DNA of 64,000 bases from Vreelandella nigrificans. Its GTDB lineage: Bacteria > Pseudomonadota > Gammaproteobacteria > Pseudomonadales > Halomonadaceae. Position numbers and translations under genes: made by a program. Positions 36,122-45,047 of this stretch are shown one piece after another. The DNA lies in contig NZ_NWUX01000001.1 of NCBI RefSeq assembly GCF_002374315.1, positions 248,001 to 312,000 on the forward strand, written 5' to 3'. The first letter of the stretch is position 1; the number at the start of each line of letters is the position of its first letter. The notes under the pieces are model-generated. The model was not told the origin of the DNA. It made no database searches and saw only the letters and a list, made by a program, of their open reading frames with translations.

Positions 36122-36556
36122 ATGCAGCAAGCATTACGCCGTTGGCTAGCGGGGGCCGTTGTAGGTGTCTCTATCGTAGCACTGAGTGGGTGTGGAACGC
36201 TTTTTTATCCTGAGCGTAAAGGGCAATTAAGTGGTGATGTGGACCCCGTGGTGGCCATTGCTAACAGCGTTGGGTTGCTGTTCTTTATCGTACCGGGCGT
36301 GATTGCCTACGCAGTAGATTTCTCCAATGGCACGATTTATCTGCCTAGTAACAGCAGTGCATCGGTAGATATCCATCGTCTGGATGACTCCATGGATGTA
36401 GCAGCGTTAGAAAAACTGCTGTCGGATAAGGCTGGTCAGCCTATTAGCTTGGAGAATGAGCTGATAATGATTGAAGAGGTGGATAGCCTGGATGAAGCGC
36501 TCGCTATGGTGCGAATGTCAGGTGTATTGGATGAAGAACGTCTAGCAACTATGTAA
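36122..36556 (+). CDS. Small lipoprotein of unknown function
   Basis: 144 residues from the ATG at 36122 (GTGAGGGAA upstream); the frame is open from 36017, but the upstream part has no features. Signal peptide with lipobox LSGC near residues 20-23, so a lipoprotein anchored through its Cys. TLFYPERKGQ and VGLLFFIVPGVIAYAVDFSNGTIYLP recall a family of YceK/YidQ-like lipoproteins in gammaproteobacteria, by memory only. The C-terminal third is acidic and helical. Function unknown. Confidence 0.75.
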   Translation: MQQALRRWLAGAVVGVSIVALSGCGTLFYPERKGQLSGDVDPVVAIANSVGLLFFIVPGVIAYAVDFSNGTIYLPSNSSASVDIHRLDDSMDVAALEKLLSDKAGQPISLENELIMIEEVDSLDEALAMVRMSGVLDEERLATM

Positions 36557-36585
36557 CCAAATACGCCCATTATGTAATGTAACCA

Positions 36586-36625
36586 AACACGCCCTGAACC
36601 GCTCATGAGCGATTCAGGGCGTGTT
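36586..36625. terminator. 40-base near-perfect palindrome between convergent genes
   Basis: AACACGCCCTGAA (36586-36598) pairs with TTCAGGGCGTGTT (36613-36625), and the interior CGCTCATGAGCG is itself palindromic. It separates the lipoprotein and BenE-family genes, so a bidirectional terminator is likely. Confidence 0.7.
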
Positions 36626-36638
36626 CGTATAAAGCTTA

Positions 36639-37859
36639 TCAGCCCATGTGACGCTTGAGGGTCGTAAGTTTTAGAACAGTTAAGCCCGCAATTAGCCCCC
36701 AAAAAGCCCCGCCAATTCCAAGCAGCGTAATACCCGACCCCGTCAACAAAAAGGTGACGATAGCAGCATCTCGTTGCTCACTCTTTTCAAAGGCTCCCGC
36801 CAACCCACCGCTTAATGTGCTGAGTAGTGCAATACCTGCCAGCGCTATCACTAGCACGCTAGGGAGTGCATTAAAAATGCCGGTTACCGTTGCTCCGAAT
36901 ATACCCATTATGATGTAAAGCACTCCTGCGGCAACCCCGGCCGTATAGCGGCGGCGCGGGTCGGCGTGTGCATCTGGGCCCATACAAACGGCTGCGCTGA
37001 TAGCGGCCATATTCAACGCATAGCCGCCAAAAGGGGCTAGCAATAGCGTTGCGCCGCCAGTCCAGCTAATTAATGGTGAACTGTTAGGTCGGTAGCCGGC
37101 TGCTCTTAACACTGCCATAGCAGGTAGATTCTGGGTGGCCATGGTAATCACAAATAGCGGTATACCTACGCCTAGTAGCGAAGCGAAGGTAAAAACAGGA
37201 GCGGTAAACACCGGTGTTGTGGGCGTAAGAGGAACGTCCTGCAAAGAGATTTGTCCTTGAAACATAGCAATTAACACCCCTGTTAGCAGTACGCTGGGTA
37301 CGGCTAGGGTTGGCCAAAGGCGGCGGCCAGCTACCCAAGCGGCTAGCATGGCTAGTGGGAGTAGCCATTGGTGTTCCATCACGTTGAATAGCTCTAAACC
37401 AAAGCGCAGCAGAATGCCTGCCAGCATGGCGGAGGCTATAGCGCTCGGAATGTGCCGCATTAAGCGTTCAAAAAGCCCAGTTACACCACAAAGCGTGATG
37501 AGCAGAGCGGAAAATAGAAACGCGCCAATGGCCTCTTCAATGGGCACGCCGGGTAGGCTGGTGGCTAGAAAGGCAGCCCCAGGCGTCGACCAAGCGGTGA
37601 GCAGCGGCATACGGTAGCGTAGCGAAAGTCCCAATGATGTAAGGCCCATACCAATGCCTAGCGCCCAAAGCCAGGAGCTGATTTGTGCGGCGCTAGCCCC
37701 TGCTGATGCCGCTGCTTGGAAGATAATTGCGGCCGAGCTGGTATAACCAATCACTACCGCCACAAAGCCAGCCGTTACGGTTGAGAGGCTAACATCGCGC
37801 CAGAACGAGCTTTTGGTTGCCGTTATGGCGGTAGCTTTGGTGGTATGTGATGCTTCCAT
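36639..37859 (-). CDS. BenE family transporter (YdcO-like)
   Basis: 406 residues with about 11-12 membrane helices. The N terminus VSLSTVTAGFVAVVIGYTSSAAIIFQAA and LTAWSTPGAAFLATS near residue 90 are characteristic of BenE (benzoate/H+ symporter-like, xanthine-uracil permease fold). Pairing with a divergent XRE-cupin gene matches E. coli ydcO with ydcN (sutR), a link to sulfur utilisation there; no benzoate catabolic genes lie nearby, so a benzoate role is doubtful. Confidence 0.86.
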   Translation of the reverse strand: MEASHTTKATAITATKSSFWRDVSLSTVTAGFVAVVIGYTSSAAIIFQAAASAGASAAQISSWLWALGIGMGLTSLGLSLRYRMPLLTAWSTPGAAFLATSLPGVPIEEAIGAFLFSALLITLCGVTGLFERLMRHIPSAIASAMLAGILLRFGLELFNVMEHQWLLPLAMLAAWVAGRRLWPTLAVPSVLLTGVLIAMFQGQISLQDVPLTPTTPVFTAPVFTFASLLGVGIPLFVITMATQNLPAMAVLRAAGYRPNSSPLISWTGGATLLLAPFGGYALNMAAISAAVCMGPDAHADPRRRYTAGVAAGVLYIIMGIFGATVTGIFNALPSVLVIALAGIALLSTLSGGLAGAFEKSEQRDAAIVTFLLTGSGITLLGIGGAFWGLIAGLTVLKLTTLKRHMG

Positions 37860-37884
37860 GGAGATCTTCTCTTGCGCTTATGAG

Positions 37885-37902
37885 TGTGCGCTATAGCGCA
37901 CA
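37885..37902. promoter_or_regulatory. Operator candidate 1 of the divergent regulator
   Basis: Perfect 18-bp palindrome with core TGTGCG-N6-CGCACA, 26 bases upstream of the BenE-family start. Confidence 0.75.
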
Positions 37903-37914
37903 AAGTGCAAGACT

Positions 37915-37942
37915 ACCATTGTGCGTCATAGCGCACAATGGT
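37915..37942. promoter_or_regulatory. Operator candidate 2 of the divergent regulator
   Basis: Inverted repeat ACCATTGTGCG-TCATAG-CGCACAATGGT with 11-bp arms and the same TGTGCG-N6-CGCACA core as copy 1. Centres are 35 bases apart. Confidence 0.78.
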
Positions 37943-37972
37943 GGAGATGAAACAGTACCGGATATGAAACAA

Positions 37973-38041
37973 TGCTCGAGGTAAAAGCAATGCTCGAGGT
38001 AAAACTGTGCTCAAGGTAAAACTGTGCTCAAGGTAAAACTG
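37973..38041. repeat. 17-bp tandem repeat, four copies
   Basis: Units TGCTCRAGGTAAAACTG; the first copy is 18 bases and diverged, the last two identical. It lies between the operator pair and the regulator gene. Confidence 0.88.
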
Positions 38042-38101
38042 GCGGTGTTGCATGGGTGGGGGAGTCGGTAAACTACTCCAACCTTATTAAAGGAGATCCG
38101 A

Positions 38102-38689
38102 ATGGCGAGCGAGCCGCATACCATTGCTGAACATATCGCGGGTACTGTTAAACAGATACGTAAAGAGCGCGGCTGGAGTCTGGATCGTACTGCGATGGAA
38201 ACCGGTGTCAGTAAAGCCATGCTAGGGCAAATTGAGCGAGGCGAATCCAGCCCGACGGTATCCACCCTCTGGAAAATTGCCAGCGGCTTTAAAGTATCGT
38301 TCTCTACGCTATTTGACAGCGATAAACCCGCTTTAGGGGAGCTACATCGCGATGGATGGGAGTCTGTTTGGGGCGAGGACAGTACCGGCATGCAGGCGCG
38401 GCTACTGTTCCCTTATGACCCGTTGTTGGGCTTTGAAATGTTTATGATTGAGTTGGCGCCGGGGGCGATGAGTGAGTCATCGGCCCACGCTAGCGGTGTG
38501 GTTGAGCATATCGTAGTAGTTGAAGGGGAGATGGAGCTGCGCATTGATGAGCGTTGGCAAACGCTGCGCGTAGGCGAGGGGCTGCGTTTTTTCGCTGACA
38601 GACCCCACGCTATGCGCAATAGCTCTGCAACCCGGCTACGTTTTCACGATGTGATTCACTATCTGCCTGGGGCGACTTCCGGTGCTTGA
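38102..38689 (+). CDS. XRE-cupin transcriptional regulator (SutR/YdcN-like)
   Basis: 195 residues: an XRE helix-turn-helix (about 9-64, with [35 protein letters not shown]) and a C-terminal cupin (about 110-185, [14 protein letters not shown]). This architecture and the divergent BenE-family partner match E. coli SutR (YdcN). The two TGTGCG-N6-CGCACA palindromes in the shared intergenic region are the probable binding sites. AAAGGAGA precedes the ATG. The gene runs 31 bases into the 3' end of the convergent nfo gene. Confidence 0.88.
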   Translation: MASEPHTIAEHIAGTVKQIRKERGWSLDRTAMETGVSKAMLGQIERGESSPTVSTLWKIASGFKVSFSTLFDSDKPALGELHRDGWESVWGEDSTGMQARLLFPYDPLLGFEMFMIELAPGAMSESSAHASGVVEHIVVVEGEMELRIDERWQTLRVGEGLRFFADRPHAMRNSSATRLRFHDVIHYLPGATSGA

Positions 38690-39519
38690 GTACGCAGCCA
38701 GTTAATTTCATCAGCCCATATGTCGGGCTCAATGGTTTCTAAAATCATGGGAATGCCGCTAATGCGCGTATCCTGCATGATGGTGGTAAACGCATCTAAC
38801 CCGATATTGCCTTTGCCCAGGCTGTGGTGGCGGTCAACACGGCTGGCAAATGCGCTTTTGGCATCGTTTAAATGCATGCCACGTAAAAATTCAAAGCCGA
38901 CGACACTGTTAAGTTCATTTAAAGTGGCTTGGGTTGCTTCAACGGTGCGCAAGTCATACCCAGCAGCAAAGGCGTGACAGGTATCAATACACACGCCAAC
39001 GCGGGTTTTGTCATCGACCTGTTCAATAATTTCCGCCAAGTGCTCAAAACGCCAGCCAAGGTTAGTGCCTTGGCCAGCGGTGTTTTCAATCACTGCTGTA
39101 ACGCCACTGGTGTGTGTTAATGCCTCGTTAAGCGACTCGGCAATTCGTTTGAGGCAGTCAGACTCGCTGATCTTATTTAAATGGCTGCCAGGGTGAAAAT
39201 TTAGCAGCGTAAGGCCCAGTTGCTCGCAGCGCTGCATTTCGTCTAAAAACGCTGCACGGGACTTTTCTAGCCCCTCTGCTTCTGGGTGGCCCAGGTTTAT
39301 CAGATAGCTGTCGTGGGGCAAAATTTGATGAGGCCCAAAACCGTAGGTTTTACAGGCCTGTTTAAACGCTAAAATGGCCTCGTCGGTCAGTGGTTTACCT
39401 TTCCACTGGCGCTGGTTCTTAGTGAACAGAGCAAACGCGGTTGCACCGATTTCCACGGCGCGAGTAACGGCTTGGTCTGCACCACCCGCTGCACTGACAT
39501 GGGCGCCAAGATATTTCAT
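38659..39519 (-). CDS. nfo: Endonuclease IV (AP endonuclease)
   Basis: 286 residues from the ATG at 39519 (AAGGA six bases upstream), matching the standard start [13 protein letters not shown]; the frame is open to 39714, but that part overlaps the neighbouring gene. Family motifs: HVSAAGG (7-13), NFHPGSH with metal His near 109-115, [15 protein letters not shown] (about 176-190) and HLNDAK near 218, together holding the three-zinc site. It incises DNA at abasic sites. It is 40 bases downstream of the UgpQ-like gene, possibly co-transcribed, and overlaps the sutR-like gene tail to tail. Confidence 0.95.
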   Translation of the reverse strand: MKYLGAHVSAAGGADQAVTRAVEIGATAFALFTKNQRQWKGKPLTDEAILAFKQACKTYGFGPHQILPHDSYLINLGHPEAEGLEKSRAAFLDEMQRCEQLGLTLLNFHPGSHLNKISESDCLKRIAESLNEALTHTSGVTAVIENTAGQGTNLGWRFEHLAEIIEQVDDKTRVGVCIDTCHAFAAGYDLRTVEATQATLNELNSVVGFEFLRGMHLNDAKSAFASRVDRHHSLGKGNIGLDAFTTIMQDTRISGIPMILETIEPDIWADEINWLRTQAPEVAPGR

Positions 39520-39559
39520 CGTTTTCCTTACTTTCATGGGCTGCAGGTTTATTGAGCCA

Positions 39560-40327
39560 TTAACCGTTCTGACGCCGGTGCCCCAGGTAACGTAAGAAGG
39601 CCTCGGGTTCATCGGTGATAGCGCTGCTAACTCCCCACGTCCAGTGGCTATCAAAGGCGCTGGGATCGTTGGGGGTATAACACAAAATCTGGTAACCATC
39701 CCGGCGCATAGCATCTGCCTGGGTGCGCTTTAAGCGCGGCCAATGTGAATGAATGCTATAGGCCCCTACAGCTTCACACTGATTTCGCCAGTCTTTAGGC
39801 GTACTACCAAATAGCACACCAAGAGCGAGTGATTCTTGGGGGGCAAAGTGGCGGCAGTGGGCAAGGGCAGTGCGATCAAATGACGATACTATCAGTCTTT
39901 CGGCAGGCAGGGCCGATAACACTTGTGGCATCACGGTATCGACAAGAGCGATGGGGTCGCGGCCTTTGTTTACCTTGATTTCTAGATTTACCCCCATGTC
40001 CAACTCATTAAGCAGTGCAAGCATCGCTTCTAGGCTTGCCATCCTTTCGCCTGTAAAGGAATCACCAAACCAGCTGCCGACATCTAAGCATTGGGCTTGT
40101 TGCCAAGTCATTGTAGCAAGCTCGCCACGGCCGTCGGAGCAGCGGTTAACATCGCTATCGTGCCAAATGACCGGGGTGCCATCGCCTAGTAACTGCACAT
40201 CTAGCTCTACCCAAGTTGTGCCCGCTTCATAGGCAGCTCTAACCGCAGTTAACGTGTTTTCTGGCGCAGCCGCCGAATAGCCACGATGTGCTATCAGCGC
40301 GGGTAAGGTGATTGCTGGGTGCGTCAT
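39560..40327 (-). CDS. ugpQ: Glycerophosphodiester phosphodiesterase (UgpQ-like)
   Basis: 255 residues. The GDPD TIM-barrel motifs are clear: [16 protein letters not shown] (11-26), [19 protein letters not shown] (39-57) with catalytic His/Glu/Asp, and NLEIKVN near 115. No signal peptide, so cytoplasmic like UgpQ. It hydrolyses glycerophosphodiesters to glycerol-3-phosphate and an alcohol. In this genome the product could feed GlpD, encoded about 9 kb away. Confidence 0.9.
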   Translation of the reverse strand: MTHPAITLPALIAHRGYSAAAPENTLTAVRAAYEAGTTWVELDVQLLGDGTPVIWHDSDVNRCSDGRGELATMTWQQAQCLDVGSWFGDSFTGERMASLEAMLALLNELDMGVNLEIKVNKGRDPIALVDTVMPQVLSALPAERLIVSSFDRTALAHCRHFAPQESLALGVLFGSTPKDWRNQCEAVGAYSIHSHWPRLKRTQADAMRRDGYQILCYTPNDPSAFDSHWTWGVSSAITDEPEAFLRYLGHRRQNG

Positions 40328-40485
40328 GCCACAACCTTTTAAGGGATTAGTAAAGTGCTAAAAGTTTAGCATGAGTGCATGACACGAATATTGCCTCCTC
40401 ATATTGGCTACTGCTTGATTTATCGCGCGTGAAGCGGTTGGATAGCGGTACAAGACATGTCCAATAAGTCACAGGAGCTTTGAGT

Positions 40486-41463
40486 ATGGCTAAGCGCATT
40501 GAATTTTCAAAAACTGGCGATTCAGATGTACTGGAGTGGGTCGATGTTGAGCCAGTAGCGCCAAGTGCCGGTGAGGTGCGCATTGCCAATAAGGCAGTGG
40601 GGCTGAACTTTATTGATATCTATGTCCGTACTGGGCTTTACCCGGCCCCTTCAATGCCTTCAGGCTTAGGCACTGAAGGGGCGGGTGTAGTAGATAGCGT
40701 GGGCGAGGGTGTTACTCACTTAAAAGTTGGCGACCGCGTGGCCTACGCTCAAGGCCCTCTGGGGGCGTACGCTGAGCTGCATACATTGCCTGCTTCCAAA
40801 GTGGTCAAGCTGCCTGACTTTATTGATTTTGATACCGCCGCTGCCAGTATGCTGAAAGGGTTAACGGTGCAATACCTACTACGCCAGACCTATGAATTAA
40901 AAGGTGGTGAAACCATTTTGTTCCACGCCGCGGCCGGCGGTGTTGGTTCTATTGCCTGCCAGTGGGCTAAAGCGCTCGGCGTTAAGTTAATCGGTACCGT
41001 TAGCTCCCAGGAAAAAGCTGACCTGGCCATGGCGAACGGTGCCTGGGCAACAATTAATTACACAAAAGAGAACGTCGTAGAGCGGGTACGTGAGCTAACC
41101 AATGGTGAGATGTGCGATGTGGTCTACGACTCTGTGGGTAAAGATACCTGGGAGACGTCACTGGACTGCTTAAAGCCACGGGCGTTGATGGTGAGTTTTG
41201 GTAATGCCTCTGGCCCTGTAGAAGGTGTGAATATCGGTATTCTTAACCAGAAAGGAGCGCTGTTTGTGACAAGGCCGAGCCTGAATGGCTACGCTGATAC
41301 CCGCGAACGCCTGGAGATGATGTGCCAAGACTTCTTCGCCATGATTGAGAGTGGTAAGCTGAAAATTGATGTTGCAAACCGCTATCCGCTGAAAGAGGCG
41401 GGTAATGCTCAAGATGCGCTACAGAGCCGCAAGACTACTGGCTCAACCATTCTTCTTCCCTAG
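40486..41463 (+). CDS. NADPH:quinone oxidoreductase, zeta-crystallin type
   Basis: 325 residues from the ATG at 40486 (AGGAG 8 bases upstream; a TTG two codons before is open). MDR fold without zinc: GLNFIDIYVRTGLYP (about 38-52), GTEGAGVV (62-69), and the nucleotide motif HAAAGGVGSIACQWAK (near 146-161) with GTVSSQEKADLA after it. This matches QOR/QorA, which reduce quinones by NADPH. It is divergent from the UgpQ-like gene, with no obvious partner gene. Confidence 0.92.
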   Translation: MAKRIEFSKTGDSDVLEWVDVEPVAPSAGEVRIANKAVGLNFIDIYVRTGLYPAPSMPSGLGTEGAGVVDSVGEGVTHLKVGDRVAYAQGPLGAYAELHTLPASKVVKLPDFIDFDTAAASMLKGLTVQYLLRQTYELKGGETILFHAAAGGVGSIACQWAKALGVKLIGTVSSQEKADLAMANGAWATINYTKENVVERVRELTNGEMCDVVYDSVGKDTWETSLDCLKPRALMVSFGNASGPVEGVNIGILNQKGALFVTRPSLNGYADTRERLEMMCQDFFAMIESGKLKIDVANRYPLKEAGNAQDALQSRKTTGSTILLP

Positions 41464-41490
41464 CTGGGGCACTCCTTCTGGCATTCAGTG

Positions 41491-41518
41491 GCACCCGCTT
41501 CCTCATTGGCGCGGGTGC
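41491..41518 (+). terminator. Hairpin after the quinone oxidoreductase gene
   Basis: GCACCCGC (41491-41498) and GCGGGTGC (41511-41518) with a 12-base loop; no T run follows, so termination strength is uncertain. Confidence 0.5.
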
Positions 41519-41632
41519 TCTGACGCTATTATCAGATGATGGTTGATCTGCTGTGCCAAACAGGAGCTCGCGTGGTGCAGTCGGCGGTATGACCCCAGCT
41601 TGTCGATGATATTGTCAGCCACCGCTGAGTGA

Positions 41633-41863
41633 GCGAACCGCTGCCAGCCGGATGCGTTAATGAATGCGGCCATGACTCACGCAGCACGCATTGCTGCCCA
41701 ACCGCCAAAAGCAGCCCGTTTAACCAAGCGGTTGATGAAAATAGCGGCGAATATGGCGCTAAAAGGCTTTTTGGATGCTTGCGCAGTTTTCCAGGGCATG
41801 TGCCATAACGAGCCGGAACATCTTGAGGCGGTGGAGCGATTGTTGGCTAGTATGAAAAAATAA
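41633..41863 (+). pseudogene. 3' remnant of an enoyl-CoA hydratase gene
   Basis: The frame that contains a 67-codon ORF from 41660 continues upstream to a stop at 41630-41632. Its sequence, NRCQPDALM, then AARIAAQPPKAARLTKRLM and an acidic-helical end HLEAVERLLASMKK, is the C-terminal third of a crotonase-fold enoyl-CoA hydratase. The catalytic first two thirds (oxyanion-hole glycines and Glu) are not present; 41464-41632 shows no matching frame. A good terminator follows at 41891. Probably a decaying deletion remnant, though a short protein from 41660 could still be made. Confidence 0.75.
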
Positions 41864-41890
41864 TTTAGCTATCTTGCCCAACGTTGTTGA

Positions 41891-41913
41891 AGCCTGGCTA
41901 TGCCAGGCTTTTT
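41891..41913 (+). terminator. Rho-independent terminator
   Basis: AGCCTGGC (41891-41898), TAT, GCCAGGCT (41902-41909), then a T run to 41913. It follows the enoyl-CoA hydratase remnant by 28 bases and presumably belonged to the intact gene. Confidence 0.88.
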
Positions 41914-42034
41914 GTTTACTGCTTGGCAGGTGTAATTGTTTTCCGCAGCTTTCCGGTCGTATAGTCGTTGTCTACTGCGTGGCTGAATGCAGGGTGTGTT
42001 CAGTGAGCTGCGTAACATATGGAGATGGCAATAG

Positions 42035-43897
42035 ATGGCAATGGAAAATATAGGGCTCACCCCCAGCACGCTCGTGTTTATTGTATTGGGTTTAACCTTA
42101 GCCGCCTTTATGTGGGGGCGCTTCCGCTATGATTTAGTGGCACTCACGGCACTGCTTGGCTCCGTGATGCTTGGATTAGTGCCCTCCGAGTCTGCGTTTA
42201 TGGGCTTTGGGCATCCTGCCGTTATTACAGTGGCCGCTGTGTTAGTGATTAGTCGCGGTTTTGAACGCTCAGGCGTCGTGGATATTATTGCCAATCAAGT
42301 GCTGAAAGTAGGCGAACGGCTGCTGCTGCAGCTTTTAGTACTGGTAGGTACCGTTGTGGTGCTTTCCGGGGTAATGAATAACGTAGGTGCCTTAGCGCTA
42401 TTACTACCGGTGGCAATGCGCCTTGCCCGAGAGCACAACACCTCACCCTCACTGCTGTTAATGCCTCTAGCATTTGGTTCACTATTGGGAGGGTTAACTA
42501 CGCTAATTGGCACGCCGCCAAATATTATTATTTCCGCTTACCGTGGCAGTGTGACGGGCGAGAGTTTTGGTATGTTTAGCTTTTCACCGGTGGGGATTGT
42601 CGTAGCGCTGGTCGGCTTGGTTTTTATTGTACTGGTAGGCTGGCGCTTAACCCCAGCGCGCAGTGGACAGGCCTCAACCGATGAGATGTTTGATACCGCG
42701 AATTACTTAGTGGAATTAAAGGTGCCCGAAGCGTCAAAAGCCAATGGGCTAACACTTCAACAATTACGCGATGAGCTGGAAGAGACCATACCGATATTGG
42801 CTGTAGTGCGCGATGACGATCGGCGGGCGGGCTATAACTTCCATAGCGTGCTTCAGGAGGGCGATATCTTACTTCTCGAAGCTGGCCCTGATGAGTTGAA
42901 ATTACTCGAAGATAAGGTGGGGTTAAGTGTTGTTGCTGAACCAGAAGAGGATCCCGAGGAAGAAAACGAGGCCGCTAATCGTGACCAGTTGAATGAGCAG
43001 AGTGGGAGCGATAAAAAAGCAGCAAAGCCCGTAGATACAGAAGGCCTACAACTGATCGAAGCCGTTGTGCGTAGCGATTCGAGAATGGTCAATCGCAGTG
43101 TTCGCCAACTGAGGTTACACCATCAATTTGGGCTGCATTTAGTCGCCGTAGCGCGGGATGGTGGACGCCTAAAGCAGCGTTTAAAGGATATTCGCTTTCA
43201 AACCGGTGATGTACTGCTACTACAGGGCAGTGAGAATGAAATTTCAGAAAGTTTGTCATCCCTCGGGTGTTTACCGCTGGCCAATCGTGAGCTGCATTTA
43301 GGCCAACCCCGCAAGTTGGCAATGTCGATAGGCATTTTTGCGTTAGCCATTGTGGCCATGCTGTTCGACTTATTGCCAGCGGCGGTTGCGATGAGTACGG
43401 CGGCATTAATCTCGTTACTCATCGGCGTGCTGCCGCTGCGGGAGGGTTATCAGGCAATTGATGGCCCGGTGATTGTGCTACTAGCTGCAATGCTGCCAGT
43501 GGGAGAGGCGCTGGAAACCAGCGGTGGTGCCGCGATTATTGCCAGTGGGCTGCTTAAGTTTGGCGTTGAGTGGCCGATTATCGTTTCGCTCGCAGGACTG
43601 TTTATTCTCTCTATGTTGCTCTCCAACGTGGTGAATAATGCAGCTGCTGCGCTGTTAATGGCACCTATAGCGGCCAGTTTGGCAAGTGGCTTTGAGGTGT
43701 CGTTGGATCCCTTTTTGATGGTCGTTGCGGTAAGCGCATCCTGTGCTTTTTTAACACCTATTGGTCATCAGTCGAACACGCTGGTACTGGGTCCCGGTGG
43801 TTATCGGTTTGGCGATTACTGGAAATTGGGGCTGCCGCTGTCTTTAGTGGTTCTGGTGGTCGCGATCCCAATGATTCTGTTCATATGGCCGCTTTGA
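42035..43897 (+). CDS. SLC13/DASS-type anion permease with two TrkA-C domains
   Basis: 620 residues. Two blocks of membrane helices (about 10-210 and 430-620) with repeated SNN/T-like turns (GVMNNVGALALLLP near 112, and MLLSNVVNNAAAALLMAP near 528; GTPPNIIISAYRG near 164) are the DASS/ArsB-type sodium-coupled anion transporter signature. Between them are two cytoplasmic RCK/TrkA-C domains (about 225-300 and 335-410) separated by an acidic linker. Such proteins carry sulfate, dicarboxylates or other anions. The substrate cannot be read; a GGAGAT site precedes the ATG. Confidence 0.87.
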   Translation: MAMENIGLTPSTLVFIVLGLTLAAFMWGRFRYDLVALTALLGSVMLGLVPSESAFMGFGHPAVITVAAVLVISRGFERSGVVDIIANQVLKVGERLLLQLLVLVGTVVVLSGVMNNVGALALLLPVAMRLAREHNTSPSLLLMPLAFGSLLGGLTTLIGTPPNIIISAYRGSVTGESFGMFSFSPVGIVVALVGLVFIVLVGWRLTPARSGQASTDEMFDTANYLVELKVPEASKANGLTLQQLRDELEETIPILAVVRDDDRRAGYNFHSVLQEGDILLLEAGPDELKLLEDKVGLSVVAEPEEDPEEENEAANRDQLNEQSGSDKKAAKPVDTEGLQLIEAVVRSDSRMVNRSVRQLRLHHQFGLHLVAVARDGGRLKQRLKDIRFQTGDVLLLQGSENEISESLSSLGCLPLANRELHLGQPRKLAMSIGIFALAIVAMLFDLLPAAVAMSTAALISLLIGVLPLREGYQAIDGPVIVLLAAMLPVGEALETSGGAAIIASGLLKFGVEWPIIVSLAGLFILSMLLSNVVNNAAAALLMAPIAASLASGFEVSLDPFLMVVAVSASCAFLTPIGHQSNTLVLGPGGYRFGDYWKLGLPLSLVVLVVAIPMILFIWPL

Positions 43898-44055
43898 TGC
43901 TGACGTTAGAAGCCTGATACGGGCGGTACTACATTCAGCGTCCTATCTATATGTGCGGTGTTTTACTCAGTGCTGTGATTTTCGCATTAGTAGCTAGCGA
44001 AAATTTTGCTACTCTAGACGCGCAAAGATTAACAAATAAAGAACAGGCCGGGCTT

Positions 44056-44814
44056 ATGAATCAACAATTTCGTCAGGATGCTATTGTCGAGCTAGTTCGC
44101 CAGCACGGCTATATGAGTATCGAGCAGCTCACAGACCATTTCTCTGTAACACCACAGACAATTCGTCGTGACTTGAACACACTTGCCGACGATGGGCGTG
44201 TGCGGCGGGTTCATGGCGGGGTGGGTATTGAATCAAGCACCGTCAATACCGCCTACAGCACGCGTAAAACCCTTCATCTTGAAGAAAAAGAGCGTATTGC
44301 CCGCTGTTTGGCGCAGCATATACCTAACCACTCCTCCTTGTTTATTAACATTGGCACCAGTAATGAAGTCATTGCTCAAGCGCTATTGGAGCACCAAGGC
44401 TTGGAAATTATCACCAATAACCTGAATGTGGCTGCCATTCTTCAGCATAAAGAAGATTTCACGGTAATTATTGCCGGTGGGCAGGTGCGTTCCAGGGATG
44501 GCGGTATTATCGGCGAGGCAACCATCGACTTCATCAATCAGTTTAAAGTGGATTACGGCATCATTGGTATTAGCGGCATTGATGAAGATGGCTCGCTGCT
44601 GGAATTTGACTACCAGGAAGTACGTGTTGCTCAAGCTATTATCGCCAATTCCCGGCGTATCTATTTAGCGGCCGATTACTCTAAGTTTCACCGTAACCCA
44701 GTGGTGCGCCAGGGCAATATTTCTCAACTGGATGCTCTGTTCACGGACCGTAAGCCACCTGAGGCTATTCTGCGGCTGCTTACCCAGCACGATGTGGCAC
44801 TGCATATTGCATAG
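44056..44814 (+). CDS. glpR: DeoR family glycerol-3-phosphate regulon repressor
   Basis: 252 residues from the ATG at 44056, the family length; the frame open from 43951 adds 35 unrelated residues. DeoR helix-turn-helix at the N terminus (YMSIEQLTDHFSVTPQTIRRDLNTL, about 19-43) and the RRVHGG motif; the sugar-phosphate sensor domain has NIGTSNE (near 98) and GISGIDEDGSLLEFD (near 173). It precedes glpK by 233 bases and should repress the glp genes, with glycerol-3-phosphate as inducer. Weak ribosome binding site. Confidence 0.92.
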   Translation: MNQQFRQDAIVELVRQHGYMSIEQLTDHFSVTPQTIRRDLNTLADDGRVRRVHGGVGIESSTVNTAYSTRKTLHLEEKERIARCLAQHIPNHSSLFINIGTSNEVIAQALLEHQGLEIITNNLNVAAILQHKEDFTVIIAGGQVRSRDGGIIGEATIDFINQFKVDYGIIGISGIDEDGSLLEFDYQEVRVAQAIIANSRRIYLAADYSKFHRNPVVRQGNISQLDALFTDRKPPEAILRLLTQHDVALHIA

Positions 44815-44996
44815 TGCTTATCTAGCGTACTTATATTCACAGTGCTTGTTCATAGCAGCTATGCAGAGCTATTCGCTTGTGGATTACGGTGGTGTTCGCT
44901 AACGACCTTGTAGCCCGGTTGTGTAAGAAAGATTGTGATACGAGATTCGCACTTGAGCCTGAGATGCGGCTGGAGTAGCCTTGGATGATAACAAAG

Positions 44997-45042
44997 CGAA
45001 AGTAAAAAAATAAATTCGAAAGAACCCTACAACAAAGCGAAT
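44997..45042 (+). promoter_or_regulatory. Candidate GlpR half-sites before glpK
   Basis: Three CGAA(A/T) elements at 44997, 45017 and 45038, about two helical turns apart, the last adjoining the glpK start. Related to the TTCGTT/AACGAA repeat before glpS; assignment is inference. Confidence 0.45.
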
Positions 45043-45047
45043 ATGAT

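Noticed and set aside
36639..37859. Reading the BenE-family gene as part of benzoate degradation
   Set aside because: No catechol or benzoate genes nearby; the XRE-cupin partner points to the YdcN/YdcO pair.
38659..39714. Longer endonuclease IV frame starting at 39714
   Set aside because: The 65 extra residues overlap the UgpQ-like gene in the window and are not part of the family; ATG 39519 has a good binding site.
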